Source: Sialis fuliginosa
Taxonomy: Eukaryota > Arthropoda > Insecta > Megaloptera > Sialidae
Assembly: GCA_961205875.1 (NCBI GenBank)
Contig: OY540813.1
Location: forward strand, 35,063,001-35,127,000
DNA length: 64,000 bases
Direction: 5' to 3'
Positions 1 through 11,800 of the stretch are shown in pieces. Position numbers and translations under genes: made by a program. A model generated the notes under the pieces. That model ran no database searches and had not been told where the DNA came from. It was given only the letters and a program-made list of their open reading frames with translations. Positions within the stretch are counted from its first letter, which is position 1, and the number at the start of each line of letters is the position of its first letter.

Positions 1-71
1 GCGGACAACTTCAAGCAAAAAAAATAATTACAAAACAACCCAGTTAAAAAAATAGAATAACACTTTCAATT

Positions 72-400
72 GCGTCTGCCCACCCCTTATCCCCACACTA
101 CGCGTCTGCCTGTGTTTTTTCGGTCATCTACAGATCAAAACCTGTCATCCCTCCAAAATTCATCAATGCTCAAATGGGGCAATTTTCAAAAAAAATATTG
201 CATCTTTGAGTGCGTCTGCCTGCCCCTTATCCCCACCCTACGCGTCTGCTTTTGTTTTTTCGATCATCTACAGATCAAAAACTGCCATCCCTCCAAAATT
301 CATCAATGCTCAAATGGGGCAATTTTCAAAAAAAATATTGCATCTTTGAGTGCGTCTGCCTGCCCCTTATCCCCACCCTACGCGTCTGCCCATTGCACTT
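72..400. repeat. 140-bp tandem repeat, about 2.3 copies
   Basis: The phrase gcgtctgcc followed by a cccttatccccac block recurs at 72, 212 and 352, a constant 140-bp period. Copies 1 and 2 are nearly identical through a ctcaaatggggcaattttc segment. The open frames crossing it are simply the repeat translated and should not be called genes. A related phrase (catggggcaaaaatgcac) continues to about 520. Confidence 0.85.
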
Positions 401-439
401 TCACTATCTAACTTTTCATAAACTAACTCCCTGTGGTGA

Positions 440-525
440 TTTTATTAGTGCTCACATGGGGCAAAAATGCACTTTTTCTTTACATGTTCACTAAGGAATT
501 AAACCCCTTTATCCCCGGGTATGGG
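440..525 (+). repeat. Dispersed repeat end, inverted copy at 5190-5280
   Basis: The stretch with catggggcaaaaatgcac and ttcactaaggaattaaaccc is repeated in reverse complement at about 5190-5280. It seems to be the end of a mobile repeat of the same family as the 140-bp tandem array just before it. No coding potential is visible. Confidence 0.6.
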
Positions 526-790
526 GGTTGGGACTATTTTTCCCATGATGTACAACACATGAATAAACGATTTCCGTAAGTCTGCCTAGTGCTCAGATGG
601 GGCAGAAAAATATGTCATCAGCTCTCGCACTATAAAAATAACATCATAAATAAACTATTTAAAACTTTACATGTGTATTTCAACCCAAAAAACATCTATT
701 ATTATCGATATGTTTACCTAAAAAACATAATGTATAAATAGCAGGTAGTGGTAATCTATATGTAAAAAAAAATAAAAAAACATCTGCTAA

Positions 791-1365
791 GTAGTAAATG
801 CACAGTGCTTCCTCATGCTAAATTCACCAAAGGTAGTTAATTATTCAACAATTTAAATAAAAACCGATAGTGTTTATATAAATTGCCTGGAATTGGTTAA
901 CCATTTAATTTTTATACAATTTTACTAAAAAATATTAGTTCGAAATTTTTCTTAAAACGCACTTGAATATTTTTTCATATATTTTTAATTTTTTGGAAAT
1001 TTCAATCTAAATCTAAATTTATACAAATGTCAAAATGACATTTAATATATCCAAGCAATGATCACCCCTCCCCCTTACATACGATTTTGATGATTTTGAA
1101 ATGGGACCGTCTTTAAGCCAGACCCAACCATCCGACCAAGTTTCAACAATATCAGTTCAGTGGTTCAGGAGTTATGCGTGTGACAAGGATTCGGGGGACA
1201 GACGGACGGACGAACAGACAGACAGACACGGAACGAAAAGTGTTTGCGTTGACGTGAAACGGATAAATCAATTTCAAATTTTGAAATCGGAGAACATTTT
1301 TTTGTCTCAATCTGAAACGATCACAAAGTTTCTCGTATCTTCGATATTGCGAGGCGAGGAAGCAA
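791..1365 (+). mobile_element. Family A MITE-like element, internally deleted copy
   Basis: First of five copies of one repeat family (others at 3151, 5583 inverted, 10744 fragment, 30440). It starts with aaatgcacagtgcttcctc and ends with tcgatattgcgagg plus gaggaagcaa. The ends carry an imperfect inverted GCTTCCTCG, suggesting a TIR-bearing non-autonomous DNA element. A GACGGACGGAC/GACAGACAGAC stretch lies near the end. This copy lacks part of the middle seen in the 3151 copy. Confidence 0.7.
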
Positions 1366-1372
1366 TTATTTT

Positions 1373-1445
1373 GTACAGGGTACGGGATTCGAATTCGTAC
1401 CTGTGTTCTTTGGATCATAGGTCGGCGCTCTACACGCGCGGCCAT
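1373..1445 (-). repeat. tRNA-like (SINE head?) segment
   Basis: On the minus strand, GTGTAGAGCGCCGACC resembles a tRNA D-arm/A box, and GTACGAATTCGAATCCCGTA has a T-arm-like stem around a TTCGAATCC B box. No clean anticodon arm or acceptor stem can be drawn, so a functional tRNA is unlikely. A tRNA-derived SINE fragment or decayed tRNA is the best guess. Confidence 0.35.
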
Positions 1446-1563
1446 TGAAGGATTGTTAACGTAGATGCTTATTACGGTACATAAGAGCTTAAGGAAATAT
1501 ACCAATTTTCAAAATTTAATATCTTTACTAATAAGGGCTGCCATAATGAGTTCTCGAACACGT

Positions 1564-2575
1564 TGATACGCCTCTAAACAAAATACATATTATTTTGTAA
1601 AGAATGCATTTTTGTACACAAAGAAACCACATAATGCACAGTCGTAAAAGTATCTTTAAATGCATTTTGTGTACAAATTTTACGTATACACGACCCTACC
1701 GAGTTAACACATGGCGCTCTGACGTCATTCGTTGTTCCGGACAGTGGCTTGCTTACGACCGCCCGCACCCCGCGCGCCCCTGAGTTACCCAGCGAAATTA
1801 GTATAAAACTGGACGTATTTTGAAAACAAATCAGAACTCCTTCGGGAGGACTCACTGACGATATAGGAGAACTTCTTCGGGAGGACTCAACTGACCAGCT
1901 CAGCCTTTTGTTAAATCCTACTGACTGGCTCAGATATTCTCGTTTTGACAAAGTCATTGTTGATATTTCTCGACGTCATCCCTGAGGCCGCCGCAGCGTA
2001 CGTTGCGAGTCTTGGGACGACTTAGAGTTTGACGAAACCATATAATTCTCGACACCGTCCCTGAGGCCGCCGTCAGCACTCGTTGCGAGTCTTGGGACGA
2101 CATAGAGTATTGACTACGTCAAGTTGATATCCAGAAAACTTTCCTAGTGGGTTTCCGATACTAGGCTACGTCTACGCTACCGACGGAAGTCACCTCCAGG
2201 TCAGCTCTTGCCGTCTTCTACGACGCCGACGCCCGCACCGACGCCCTCGGACGCTATCTCCAGGTCCGCCCTCGGACATCGCCTCCAGGCGCGCTCACGG
2301 ACGCTCAACACGTCGACGCCCTCGCCGTCGCTCACGACGCCCAGGCTTTCGTGGTCACCTCCCGCGTGACGCCCAGCCGTCGCCATCTCAACCGCATCTT
2401 GGACGCTGACGCCAACTCAAGAGGCAGACAACCCCTTAACGACGAGATATTAATACACGATATCAAGTTGTAAAAACTGTATTATACACTACTATTATTG
2501 TTTTTAAATAAAATAAACATATAAAACACTTCATCAGTCTCTCTCACTCACAAAACACACACCCGATTCGTATCA
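1564..2575. mobile_element. Solo LTR, about 1.0 kb, with 4-bp target duplication
   Basis: The segment begins TGATACG and ends CGTATCA (a TG...CA element with 7-bp inverted ends). It is flanked on both sides by ACGT (1560-1563 and 2576-2579). Inside are a TATA-like gtataaaac near 1800, two kinds of short GC-rich tandem duplications (ttcgggaggactca twice; ccctgaggccgccg with cgttgcgagtcttgggacga twice) and an aaataaaataaa polyadenylation-like signal near 2508. This is the anatomy of a retrotransposon LTR. No second LTR or pol frame exists nearby, so it is a solo LTR left by recombination. The GC-rich core is conspicuous in this AT-rich window. Lineage (Gypsy or BEL) is undetermined. Confidence 0.85.
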
Positions 2576-2675
2576 ACGTATCTTCTTATTTTTGGTCTAG
2601 ATTCACCTCTCCAAAGCTGACTGAAATCCCAACTTCCCTAGATTGAATGCCCCCTTGTTAGTATAAAACAGTCAC

Positions 2676-2848
2676 CTTATCCTTTCGCCAAAGTTGCGAC
2701 GGTTGATACTGAAGGCAACTACCTTGCTTTTGTAAACATTCGTCATGTTGATGAGTAAAAGCAAAATTACCAACACCTATTTTATCACAGTCTTGTCCAT
2801 CCACAGTTAACTGATCTTTGGAAACGATTAAATATTCACCTGGACCAC
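2676..2848 (-). CDS. HAP2: HAP2 exon 8, diagnostic HAP2-GCS1 signature
   Basis: 173 bp with acceptor TTTTGTAG and donor GATAAG|GTGACT. Encodes VSKDQLTVDGQDCDKIGVG, then an AF(x)n HDEC and QGSCLQYQ run, the most conserved part of the family (compare the plant pattern LDG.ECNKIGV). The donor is the weakest of the set. No following exon was found between here and base 1. Confidence 0.9.
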
Positions 2849-5800
2849 CTACAAAAGAGAACAATTGTACTGCATTTTTATGTAAAGTGTTTTATTTTAT
2901 TACCTTGTGTTTCAGGGAATTGGCATTCCTTTTCAGAACTCTTTAATCTTGGTATTAATAATCGCATTTCTTTTGGATTTAAATTAAAATCAGAGTTAGT
3001 GCAAAGTTTCGAAACGTATGTGAAACCAAACAGTTTGTTGTCGGTTACATGCTGATGTTTTGTGCTAAGTCTATTGATTACAAAATTAATTAACATTTAA
3101 AATATTTATTTAATACGTATTTAAAAAATAAAGCTTAATTAGTGCCAAGTAAATGCACAGTGCTTCCTCGTGCTAAATTCACTAAAACCGATAGTGTTCA
3201 GATAAATTGCCTAGCATTGGTTAACCATTTAATTTTTATACAAATTTTACTTAAAAATCTTAGTTCGAAATTTTTCTTAAAACGCACCTGAATATTTTTT
3301 CATATATGTATTTTTAATTTTTTGACAATTTCAATCTGAATCTAAATTTATGCAAATGTCAAAATGACATTTAAAACGTCAAAATGACATTTAATATATC
3401 CAATCAAATATCAATTTAAAAAAAACAAAACATGATTTTTTAAAATAAATTGAGATAAATCTTTGTAAGGGAATATTTTACAACAAACGTTGTAGACCCA
3501 TATTATAGGAAATTTAATGCTCTACAAAAAATATTCTATAAAAAAACGTCAAAGTGACATTTAAAACTCCAAAATGACATTTAAAACGTCAAAGTGACAT
3601 TTAATATATCCAATCAAATATCAATTTAGAAAAACAAAACACGAATTTTTAAAATAAATTGATATAAATCTTTGTAAGGGAATATTTTACAACGAACGTA
3701 GTATACTTATATTATAGGAAATTTAATGCTCTACAAAAAATATTCTATAAAATTTTCTCGTAACATGTGTCGTTCTTGAGATATCTTGAAAAAAGAAATA
3801 TTTTGGGGTGTAACCCCTCCCCCTTACTCACGATTTTGATGATTGACCGTCCTTAAACCAAACCCAACCATCCGACCAAGTTTCAATAATATCGGTTCAG
3901 TGGTTCATGAGTTATGCGTGTGACAAGGATTCAGGGGACAGACGGACGGACGGACGGACACACGGACGGACACACGGACAGACAGACAGACACGGAACGA
4001 AAAGTGTTTGTCTTGACGTGAAACGGATAAATCAATTTAAAATTTTGAAATTGGAGAACCTTTTTTTTGTCTCAATCTGAAACGATCACATAGCTTCTCG
4101 TATCTTCGATATTGCGAGGAAGCAAAAAATTAAAAAGGTCGAGGTGTGTCAAGTAAAATAAAATAAAATAAATATATTAATAATATAAGTAAATATTATA
4201 GCGGATGTTTTTTTTAAACACTTTCCAGTAGATTATTTCCTAAATAACGATTTTTTAGAAAAAAATGTTTCAGACAAAAGTTTCTTCTTTCAAGGGGGCT
4301 AAATATTAACATTATTAGTTGATCTTGAAAAGGTCATCTTAATGGGTTTTCAACTTTTTTTTCAAATAGGAACCTTTGTGGCATATCTATGTGAAATTGT
4401 AACTTTAATTAATATCTGAGCTATACAGAAAGTTATGTGCAAAGAATTAAAACTTAATTAACACGTTTTGATATCGACTATCAGGGAAATCTGTAGGGGT
4501 GACACATTACTTATTACGGTCAGAGGCGTATTTACCATGGGGCCATGGGGGCCATGGCCTAGGGCGGCAGGCCGAGAGGGGCGGTAGATTTTTTAGTTTA
4601 ATATAGAATATTTAAAAAAAAATAGGGAAACAAAAAATGAGTAACGTGTTTTTATTTCCCTATATTCCAAACTTTTTGGTTCATAAAATCTGATATTTCA
4701 ATCGACGTGATCAAAAAAAAAAAAATATATAAAAAATTTATATTTTCCATTTTTTCTAAAAATTAAAACTCTCACTTTTCAGTTCATATAGGAATTTTGA
4801 CTATTATATATATATTATATATATATTATATTTTCCCTTGGTAAATGGGCGGCAATTTTTTTTGACCAAGGCGGCAATTTTTTTGCCCAGAGCGGCATTT
4901 TTTTGGCCCAGGGCGGCACTGTTATTACCCCAACTGCAATTAGATATTTGAGTAAATAAATTACTTGATTGCCGTCCCGTTATTCAAGTCTATCCACTCC
5001 GTTACCCCATTCTGGAAATCATGCTTCTCAAATATTTGTATAGTAATTTCATCATCTATAGATGGACTAGTTATACGATACACATCATACCTAAAAATCA
5101 AAATAAATGTTTAAAATCCTTTGTATACACCTTTTCCAATTGTATTTCAGAAACCATCAATTGAATTTCAGAATAGTCGTCTCAACCGCTACACCCAGGG
5201 ATAAAGAGGTTTAATTCCTTAGTGAACATGTAAAGAAAAAGTGCATTTTTGCCCCATGTGAGTACTAATAATAATCAATCCACACAAATAGTTGTTACTC
5301 TTTGGACCAACAAAACTGTGTTACATTGAAAAAGTTACCTACTATTTGTGACAAGCAGTGTATAATATCCTATGGTTTCGTCAATGTATTAGGGTACTCA
5401 GGAGGTAGGCCTATACTCTATTTCAGAGGATTGAACCCTTGGTGTCGTCCGTGTGTGAGGTTGTGTTGGTATTTTGGGGACTTCAGGATTTCCTTGTTTT
5501 ACTCACCTTCCCTTTTTGGTCACTGGGACTGAGGTGAGGTCGTAATAGCAAATAAAACTTTTATTAAATTTTATGTTATTTATTGCTTCCTCGCAATATC
5601 GAAGATACGAGAAGCTATGTGATCGTTTCAGATTGAGACAAAAAAAAAGTTATCCAATTTCAAAATTTTAAATTTATTTATCCGTTTCACGTTAAGACAA
5701 ACACTTTTCGTTCCGTGTCTGTCTGTCTGTCCGTCCGTCCGTCCGTCCGTCCGTTCGTCCGTCTGTCCCCTGAATCCTTGTCACACGCATAACTCATGAA

Positions 5801-8800
5801 CCACTGAACCGATATTATTGAAACTTGGTCGGATGGTTGGGTTTGGTTTGAGGACGGTCCCATTTCAAAATCACCAAAATCGTGTGTAAGGGGGAGGGGT
5901 GACACCCCAAAATATTTATTTTTTCAAGATATCTCAAGAACGACACATGTTACGAGAAAATTTTATAGAATATTTTTTGTAGAGAATTAAATTTCCTATA
6001 ATATGGGTCTACTACGTTTGTTGTAAAATATTCCCTTACAAAGATTTATCTAAATTAATTTTAAAAATTCGTGTTTTGTTTTTCTAAATTGATATTTGAT
6101 TGGATATATTAAGTGTCATTTTGACGTTTTAAATGTCATTTTGACATTTGCATAAATTTAGATTTAGATTGAAATTGTCAAAAAATTTAAAATATATGAA
6201 AAAATATTCAAGTGCGTTTTAAGAAAAAATTCGAACTGAGATTTTTTAGTAAAATTTGTATAAAAATTAAATGGTTAACCAATGCCAGGCAATTTATCTG
6301 AACACTATCGGTTTTAGTGAATTTAGCACGAGGAAGCACTGTGCATTTACTTGGCAGATGTTTTTTTATTTAAAAATTAAAATAATTATTGATGTAGTAT
6401 GCAAATATATGATTTTAATGATTATATTATTTAAGTTGAATTTTGACTATTGTCGAACGTTCTCTAAGAACTCGTCCGGTGAAACAGTGCCCGATAATCT
6501 GTTGTCACATCTTTTATAACCTCGGTAACGCCGCGACGGGTTGCAAGTTGCAGTTCCCAGGCATCACCTCAGTTAATTTGCCGACGTTTCACAACGTGAC
6601 TATTTCGTGTGAACATCAACGTGTGAACGACGACGTGTAACAACAAATTACGGAGCAAGTGGTTTCGGGTTATAACAAATGGAATTTTTTTATCTCAATT
6701 ATTCCCGATAATAAAAATTTGTCGTTTTTCAAATAGTTATTTATTTAATATCGACAAAAAATGTATGCTTATTTGAAACGTAATCACCTTACGTTTAATT
6801 GAAAGTTATAGCCCTTTAAGTTATTTTTTACAATGTTATTACTCACAATTTCTATATTCTGAAATACAATTGACGCTTTCTGAAATACAATTGGAAAAGC
6901 TGTAGTTATTTAAATGTTGAACAGTGTAGTATACCATAAGTCACTGAAATTCAAACTGTGCACCGTAGTTACATTATTGACATTATTTGATTGATAGCAA
7001 GTTTGCCCTCCACGTAGGATTACTTGATTTACATCTCTTGTTATGTACTTCTGATGAAACGCAGGTTCCATTCTCGCTAGATTAAGAGATTCCATTATTT
7101 ATATTAGATTAATGATTTATCCAAACTTGTATATTTCTTAAATTCTGGATAGTATAATAAATTATGAATCTAGACTCAAATACTCTATAAATCAAAAACT
7201 TTGTAAGAATAAAATAAAATCAACTTCAAAAATACACTTAAAACACTGAAAAAGTATAATTTATTAATTATTAATTAATTTAACAGTTTTTGAAGTCGGT
7301 TTTATTTTTTGTTTCTTAAAAAAACGACTTAAAAAAGCAATTAAATTTAATTATATTATACATTTATACAGTGCCGGATTAAGTCACCGCGGGGCCTCTA
7401 GCAAATATTATAAAGAGGCCATTGACAGTGGCGTCGCTAGGGCAGGGCGGGGGAGGGGGTCTCAGGGCGGAAATCGATAGTGTCTCCCCGAAAAAAGTTA
7501 ATAGGATTTATATTTTGTGCATTAGGCGGCTATTACACTATCAAAGAAATGTGATAAAATTTCTTTGATCAAAGAAATATGACAGTGTAATATGTCAACT
7601 TTTATAATATTTACCTTCATAATATTTATATGATCATAGTTAATGACAGTCTCTAATATTTGATCAAATGTTTTTTGACAGATAAATCAAAATGGCGACT
7701 ACTAAGTTATCACTGACAGTTACAGTTAATATATTAATATCAACATAATCCAGTATTATATGATAATCTTCTTATTGATTATAAAAACTACAAAACACAG
7801 TTGTAAATTCAAAATGCACCAAAAAAGAAGAAAATATCCCTAGATAATACTAAGAAAATATTATCAAATGGTTTATGTAGTGTAATAGAACAAAATCTCG
7901 TATTTTATCAAAGAAATATGATCAAATCTTTGTCAAAGATCTTTGACATATTTATTTGATAGTGTAATAGCCGCCTTAGACGAGTGTCACCCCCTGTGAA
8001 TTTTTTACGACAGAAAAAATCAGTGGGCTCTATTTTTTTTAATAAGTTGTACGGTTATCACCCAGTATAGACTTGACAATGACCAAAAAAAAGTCAATTG
8101 ATTCAGTTTATTAGACATTTTACCCCTTGGAAGCCTTAAATAACCAAAAAAAAGAGGTAAATAGGCTTTATTTAATTTAAAAATGAGACGGGTGTCACCC
8201 GGGGCGTTTAATGTAAGCAAATTTAGAAATATCAATTCAAATAATTCGGGCAAGACATACACGAGTGTATGCCATAAGGGTTCCGAAGTACGTACTACGT
8301 GAAATGTTTGGAACCACTTACACGTGCATTTTTAAGTTAAAGTTAAAATATAAAAAAGTGTCAAGTTCTACTAATTGAGATCTATATTTTGACATACCAC
8401 ATGCCTAGATATCAAAATTAAAAATTCTATAACGCCCCTCCCTATAATTTCAAAATTTAAAATTATATTGTTGACTTTAGTATTTGTCGTTGGTAGTCCC
8501 ACCAAAACCTCGTTACCAAATTTTTTTCAGATTTTTTGAGCCGGTAGTTACAGAGTTAGAGGGGGGGACAGAATAAAATACTGCTTTTAGCCCCCTACAG
8601 GCGCCATTTTTGAGTTAGAAAAAAAATAAAAAATATGGTCAAATTCTACTAATTCAGATCTACATTTTACGATTTTTCTGTTTTTTTTTTGATTTGCTTT
8701 AAAGCCCCCTACAGGCACCATTTTTGATTTAAAAAAAATTAGAAAAAGGGTCAAATTCCGCTTGTTTGGTTATACATTTTAACGTGCCACATGCCTTGGT

Positions 8801-11800
8801 ACAAAAAAAAATTTTTTACATAGCTTTAGCTCCTTATTGCACCCCCTGAAAAATTATTTATTCAATAAATTTGTACATATTTTACTAGAGGGTGTCATTT
8901 TACATATTCAGTAAAAATTTCAAGTTTCTAGCTTATATAGTTTATTTAGCTTTGAGTGAAAAGGACGGACGGACGACAAAGTGATATTAATAGGCTTCTG
9001 TAGGCTTTCGTGGCCGTTGTCCATAGTAGCTAACTTTTCGGGCTGTTGTCCACGTTGTCGTATTTTTACACTTGACGTTTCTGTTCAGAATCACTTCTGA
9101 AGAAGACTCCGACATGAGAGTCGAAACGTCAAGTGTAAAAATACGACAACGTGGACAACAGCCCGAAAAGTTACCTACTATGATATTAATAGGGTTTCTT
9201 CGGAACCCTAAAAATCAAAGGTCGGAGCTTTAAAAATCGATTTTTCGGTTAAATCAAATCGAGATTGGAAACCCTAAAATTAAATTATTAATTACTGTAA
9301 ATTTGGACACCTCGTATCAACCATTGGACGGTAAGTGGTAAGTCCAATAAGAGATATTTTTCTGCAAAGTCGCGGGGTCCCCAGAGACGCGAGGCCCGTA
9401 GCATTTGCTACTCCTGCTACGTGGTTAATCCAGAACTGCATTTATCAGTGTTTTTAGGGCTTTTATGAAGATTTTATTTTTTCTTAAAAAGTTTTTTATT
9501 TTTCTTCTTCCGTGGCGTGTCTTCGAAGATCATAATCAGATTCTGATAAAATTTATATGCACGGAGAAATATGGAGTCGATTTTTTGATAAAAATTACAG
9601 TTGCCGATTAATAATTTCAATTTTGTATGAAAAAACACTATCAGTTTTAACATGTACTGTCAATTGAGTAACTTTTACAATCTGCATTGTAATTTTTGAA
9701 ATACGCAATAATTACTATATTCGTAAATATCATTTACATGATTTAATCAACTAATTATTCTTAAGTTAAATTATTTGTTAAGTGCTATACAAATTATTTC
9801 ATTTCAATTGTTAGTACATTTTTCTATTCGATAATTCAATTTTTATTAAAATACAATACAATAAATACTACGATTGTAGAGAATTGTTTAAAATATTTTT
9901 CCCAATCTACTGTTCAATTGCATTTTTTAATACGTGCCTGTCCTAATTTTTTAATATAAATTTTTGGTTTTATTACATTAACATCGCAACTATTATTATA
10001 TGTTAACCTTAACTTTTTAATTTTGTATAATTTTACTAAAAAATATTAATTGCTAATTTTTCTTTATACGTGCCTGATCTAATTATTAAATATAGAAGAT
10101 CTTAGTGAAAGTTCTATCGAATTAAATTGAGTAGTTTTTGTCTGAAGCCAGTATTTTTATTATAAAATATTAATTAATTGTAAATTTTCCTTGATAAAAA
10201 CCGAATGAAATAGAAATAATTAAAAATTATTTCACTCACGAATATCATTTTCAAAACTATCATCGATGTCGTTCTGGTATTTATAGTTTTGCAATTCATC
10301 ATTCAATTCATCTTTGACCATTGCATACGAATCGCTGTCATATAAATCCGATAGTTTCATATTATTACTATTATCGTCGAAATCTAATAAATTCGATGAT
10401 AAATAATCATTTTGTACAGATGGATACAGCATTTTCTCGTTACTTTTTTCTTGAGTTTGAATTTTATCGTATCTACAATGTAATTGTTTTTCACTATCAG
10501 CTGATCTTTTTTCTTCCTTTTTATCTTCTTCGGTATCTAGCTTGTTACAATTTTTCTGGGTCGTGTTTTCTTTCGAAGAACCGCCAGAAGAACCACCACT
10601 TAAATTGTCACAAGAACAAATGAATTCCTAAAAATATTAACAAAAACATGATTATTTTTATTTTTTGTAAATGATGTTTTCTCATATTGGTGAACATTTC
10701 ATAAAAATCAAAATTAACAGGCTGTTTTCTAAAACATATACTATTGCTTCCTCGCAATATCGAAGATACGAGAAGCTTCGGGATCATTTCAGATTGAGAC
10801 TAAATAAGTGTTCCCCGAAGCAACGTTAAAATCACCATTTTGTTTTATATTTCAATAAACAAAATTTTTGTATATTTTGAGACATGTAATGTACAATAAA
10901 CCCTCTAAGTATCATTTGCTTGGTTTTTTTATTATTCTAAAAAAATGCCTAAAAAACGTTTCATTTTCCGAAGTGACAATTAGATGTAAAACCCCTTAAA
11001 GTTGAATAAAAAATAAAGTAAATAATACATACATCATGTTGAGGATGATCCGATTTCGTTTTAAATTCAGTTTCTGAATCATCTTTCTTTCTTATTTGTT
11101 CTCTGGCGTCTGCATTTACAATCTAAAAAATATACAAATAAATTAAAAGACATACTATGTACTTTTGTACACAAATATAGAAATATTGATTTGGGCCAAG
11201 AAATACTAAGAATATATTCTCAATCCAACTATACTTTTATATGTAGTTGAGTCAGAAACTCGAAAATCGCCAAAACTTCGGAACCCTCAGAAACAGCGCA
11301 CCGATTTTGATATATATTTTTTTAAATGTTCGTTATACCATAATATTTGAAATCACAAATATTGTAGCCCCTAATTTTGAAAATTTGTATAATTTACTGA
11401 TTTCATATATTGGAACTGAAATTATTGATTTTCGTACATTGCGCCAATTACAACTGTTCATTTCTACGAATTTTTTTAACTAAAATGCAAAATCCATTGC
11501 TTTTGCTCTTCTGCTAAAACGGCTCGTTTGAGAACATGGGTTTATTAACAAAAAGCGATTGTTTTAATGTTCTTGACAACTTTTGTAAGTTTGTCGATTT
11601 GTTTACGGGATATCCAATATATAAGTATAATATTTTGATAATTAATGCCTTTAATTTTGTTTTTTCAACCTGTCTGATGTAAGTACATCAATTTTAAATA
11701 CTATAAAAACATAGTCGAACGTTTTTTAGTTATAGATATAATATTCTGACGATGTACTCAATTTCTAAGGATAAATGCGATTACATTATATTACTTCAAT

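Larger units (their letters stand above)
7369..9438. mobile_element. Composite hAT-type element hosting three nested insertions
   Basis: The left end CAGTGCCGGATTAAG and right end GGTTAATCCAGAACTG are imperfect inverted ends. The flanks catttata (7361-7368) and catttatc (9439-9446) form a 7/8-matching 8-bp duplication, as hAT transposition leaves. The body is swollen by a PIF MITE (7525-7975), a TIR element (8276-9208) and, inside that, a 186-bp hairpin. No transposase is present. It sits in the HAP2 intron between exons 5 and 4. Confidence 0.8.

Noticed and set aside
2201..2386. 61-codon GC-rich minus-strand frame
   Set aside because: Lies entirely inside the solo LTR and results from its GC-rich tandem repeats.
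5302..5532. 76-codon plus-strand frame with several cysteines
   Set aside because: Lies in the TIR-bounded element within a HAP2 intron, has no recognisable domain, and its codons show no bias distinguishable from repeat sequence.
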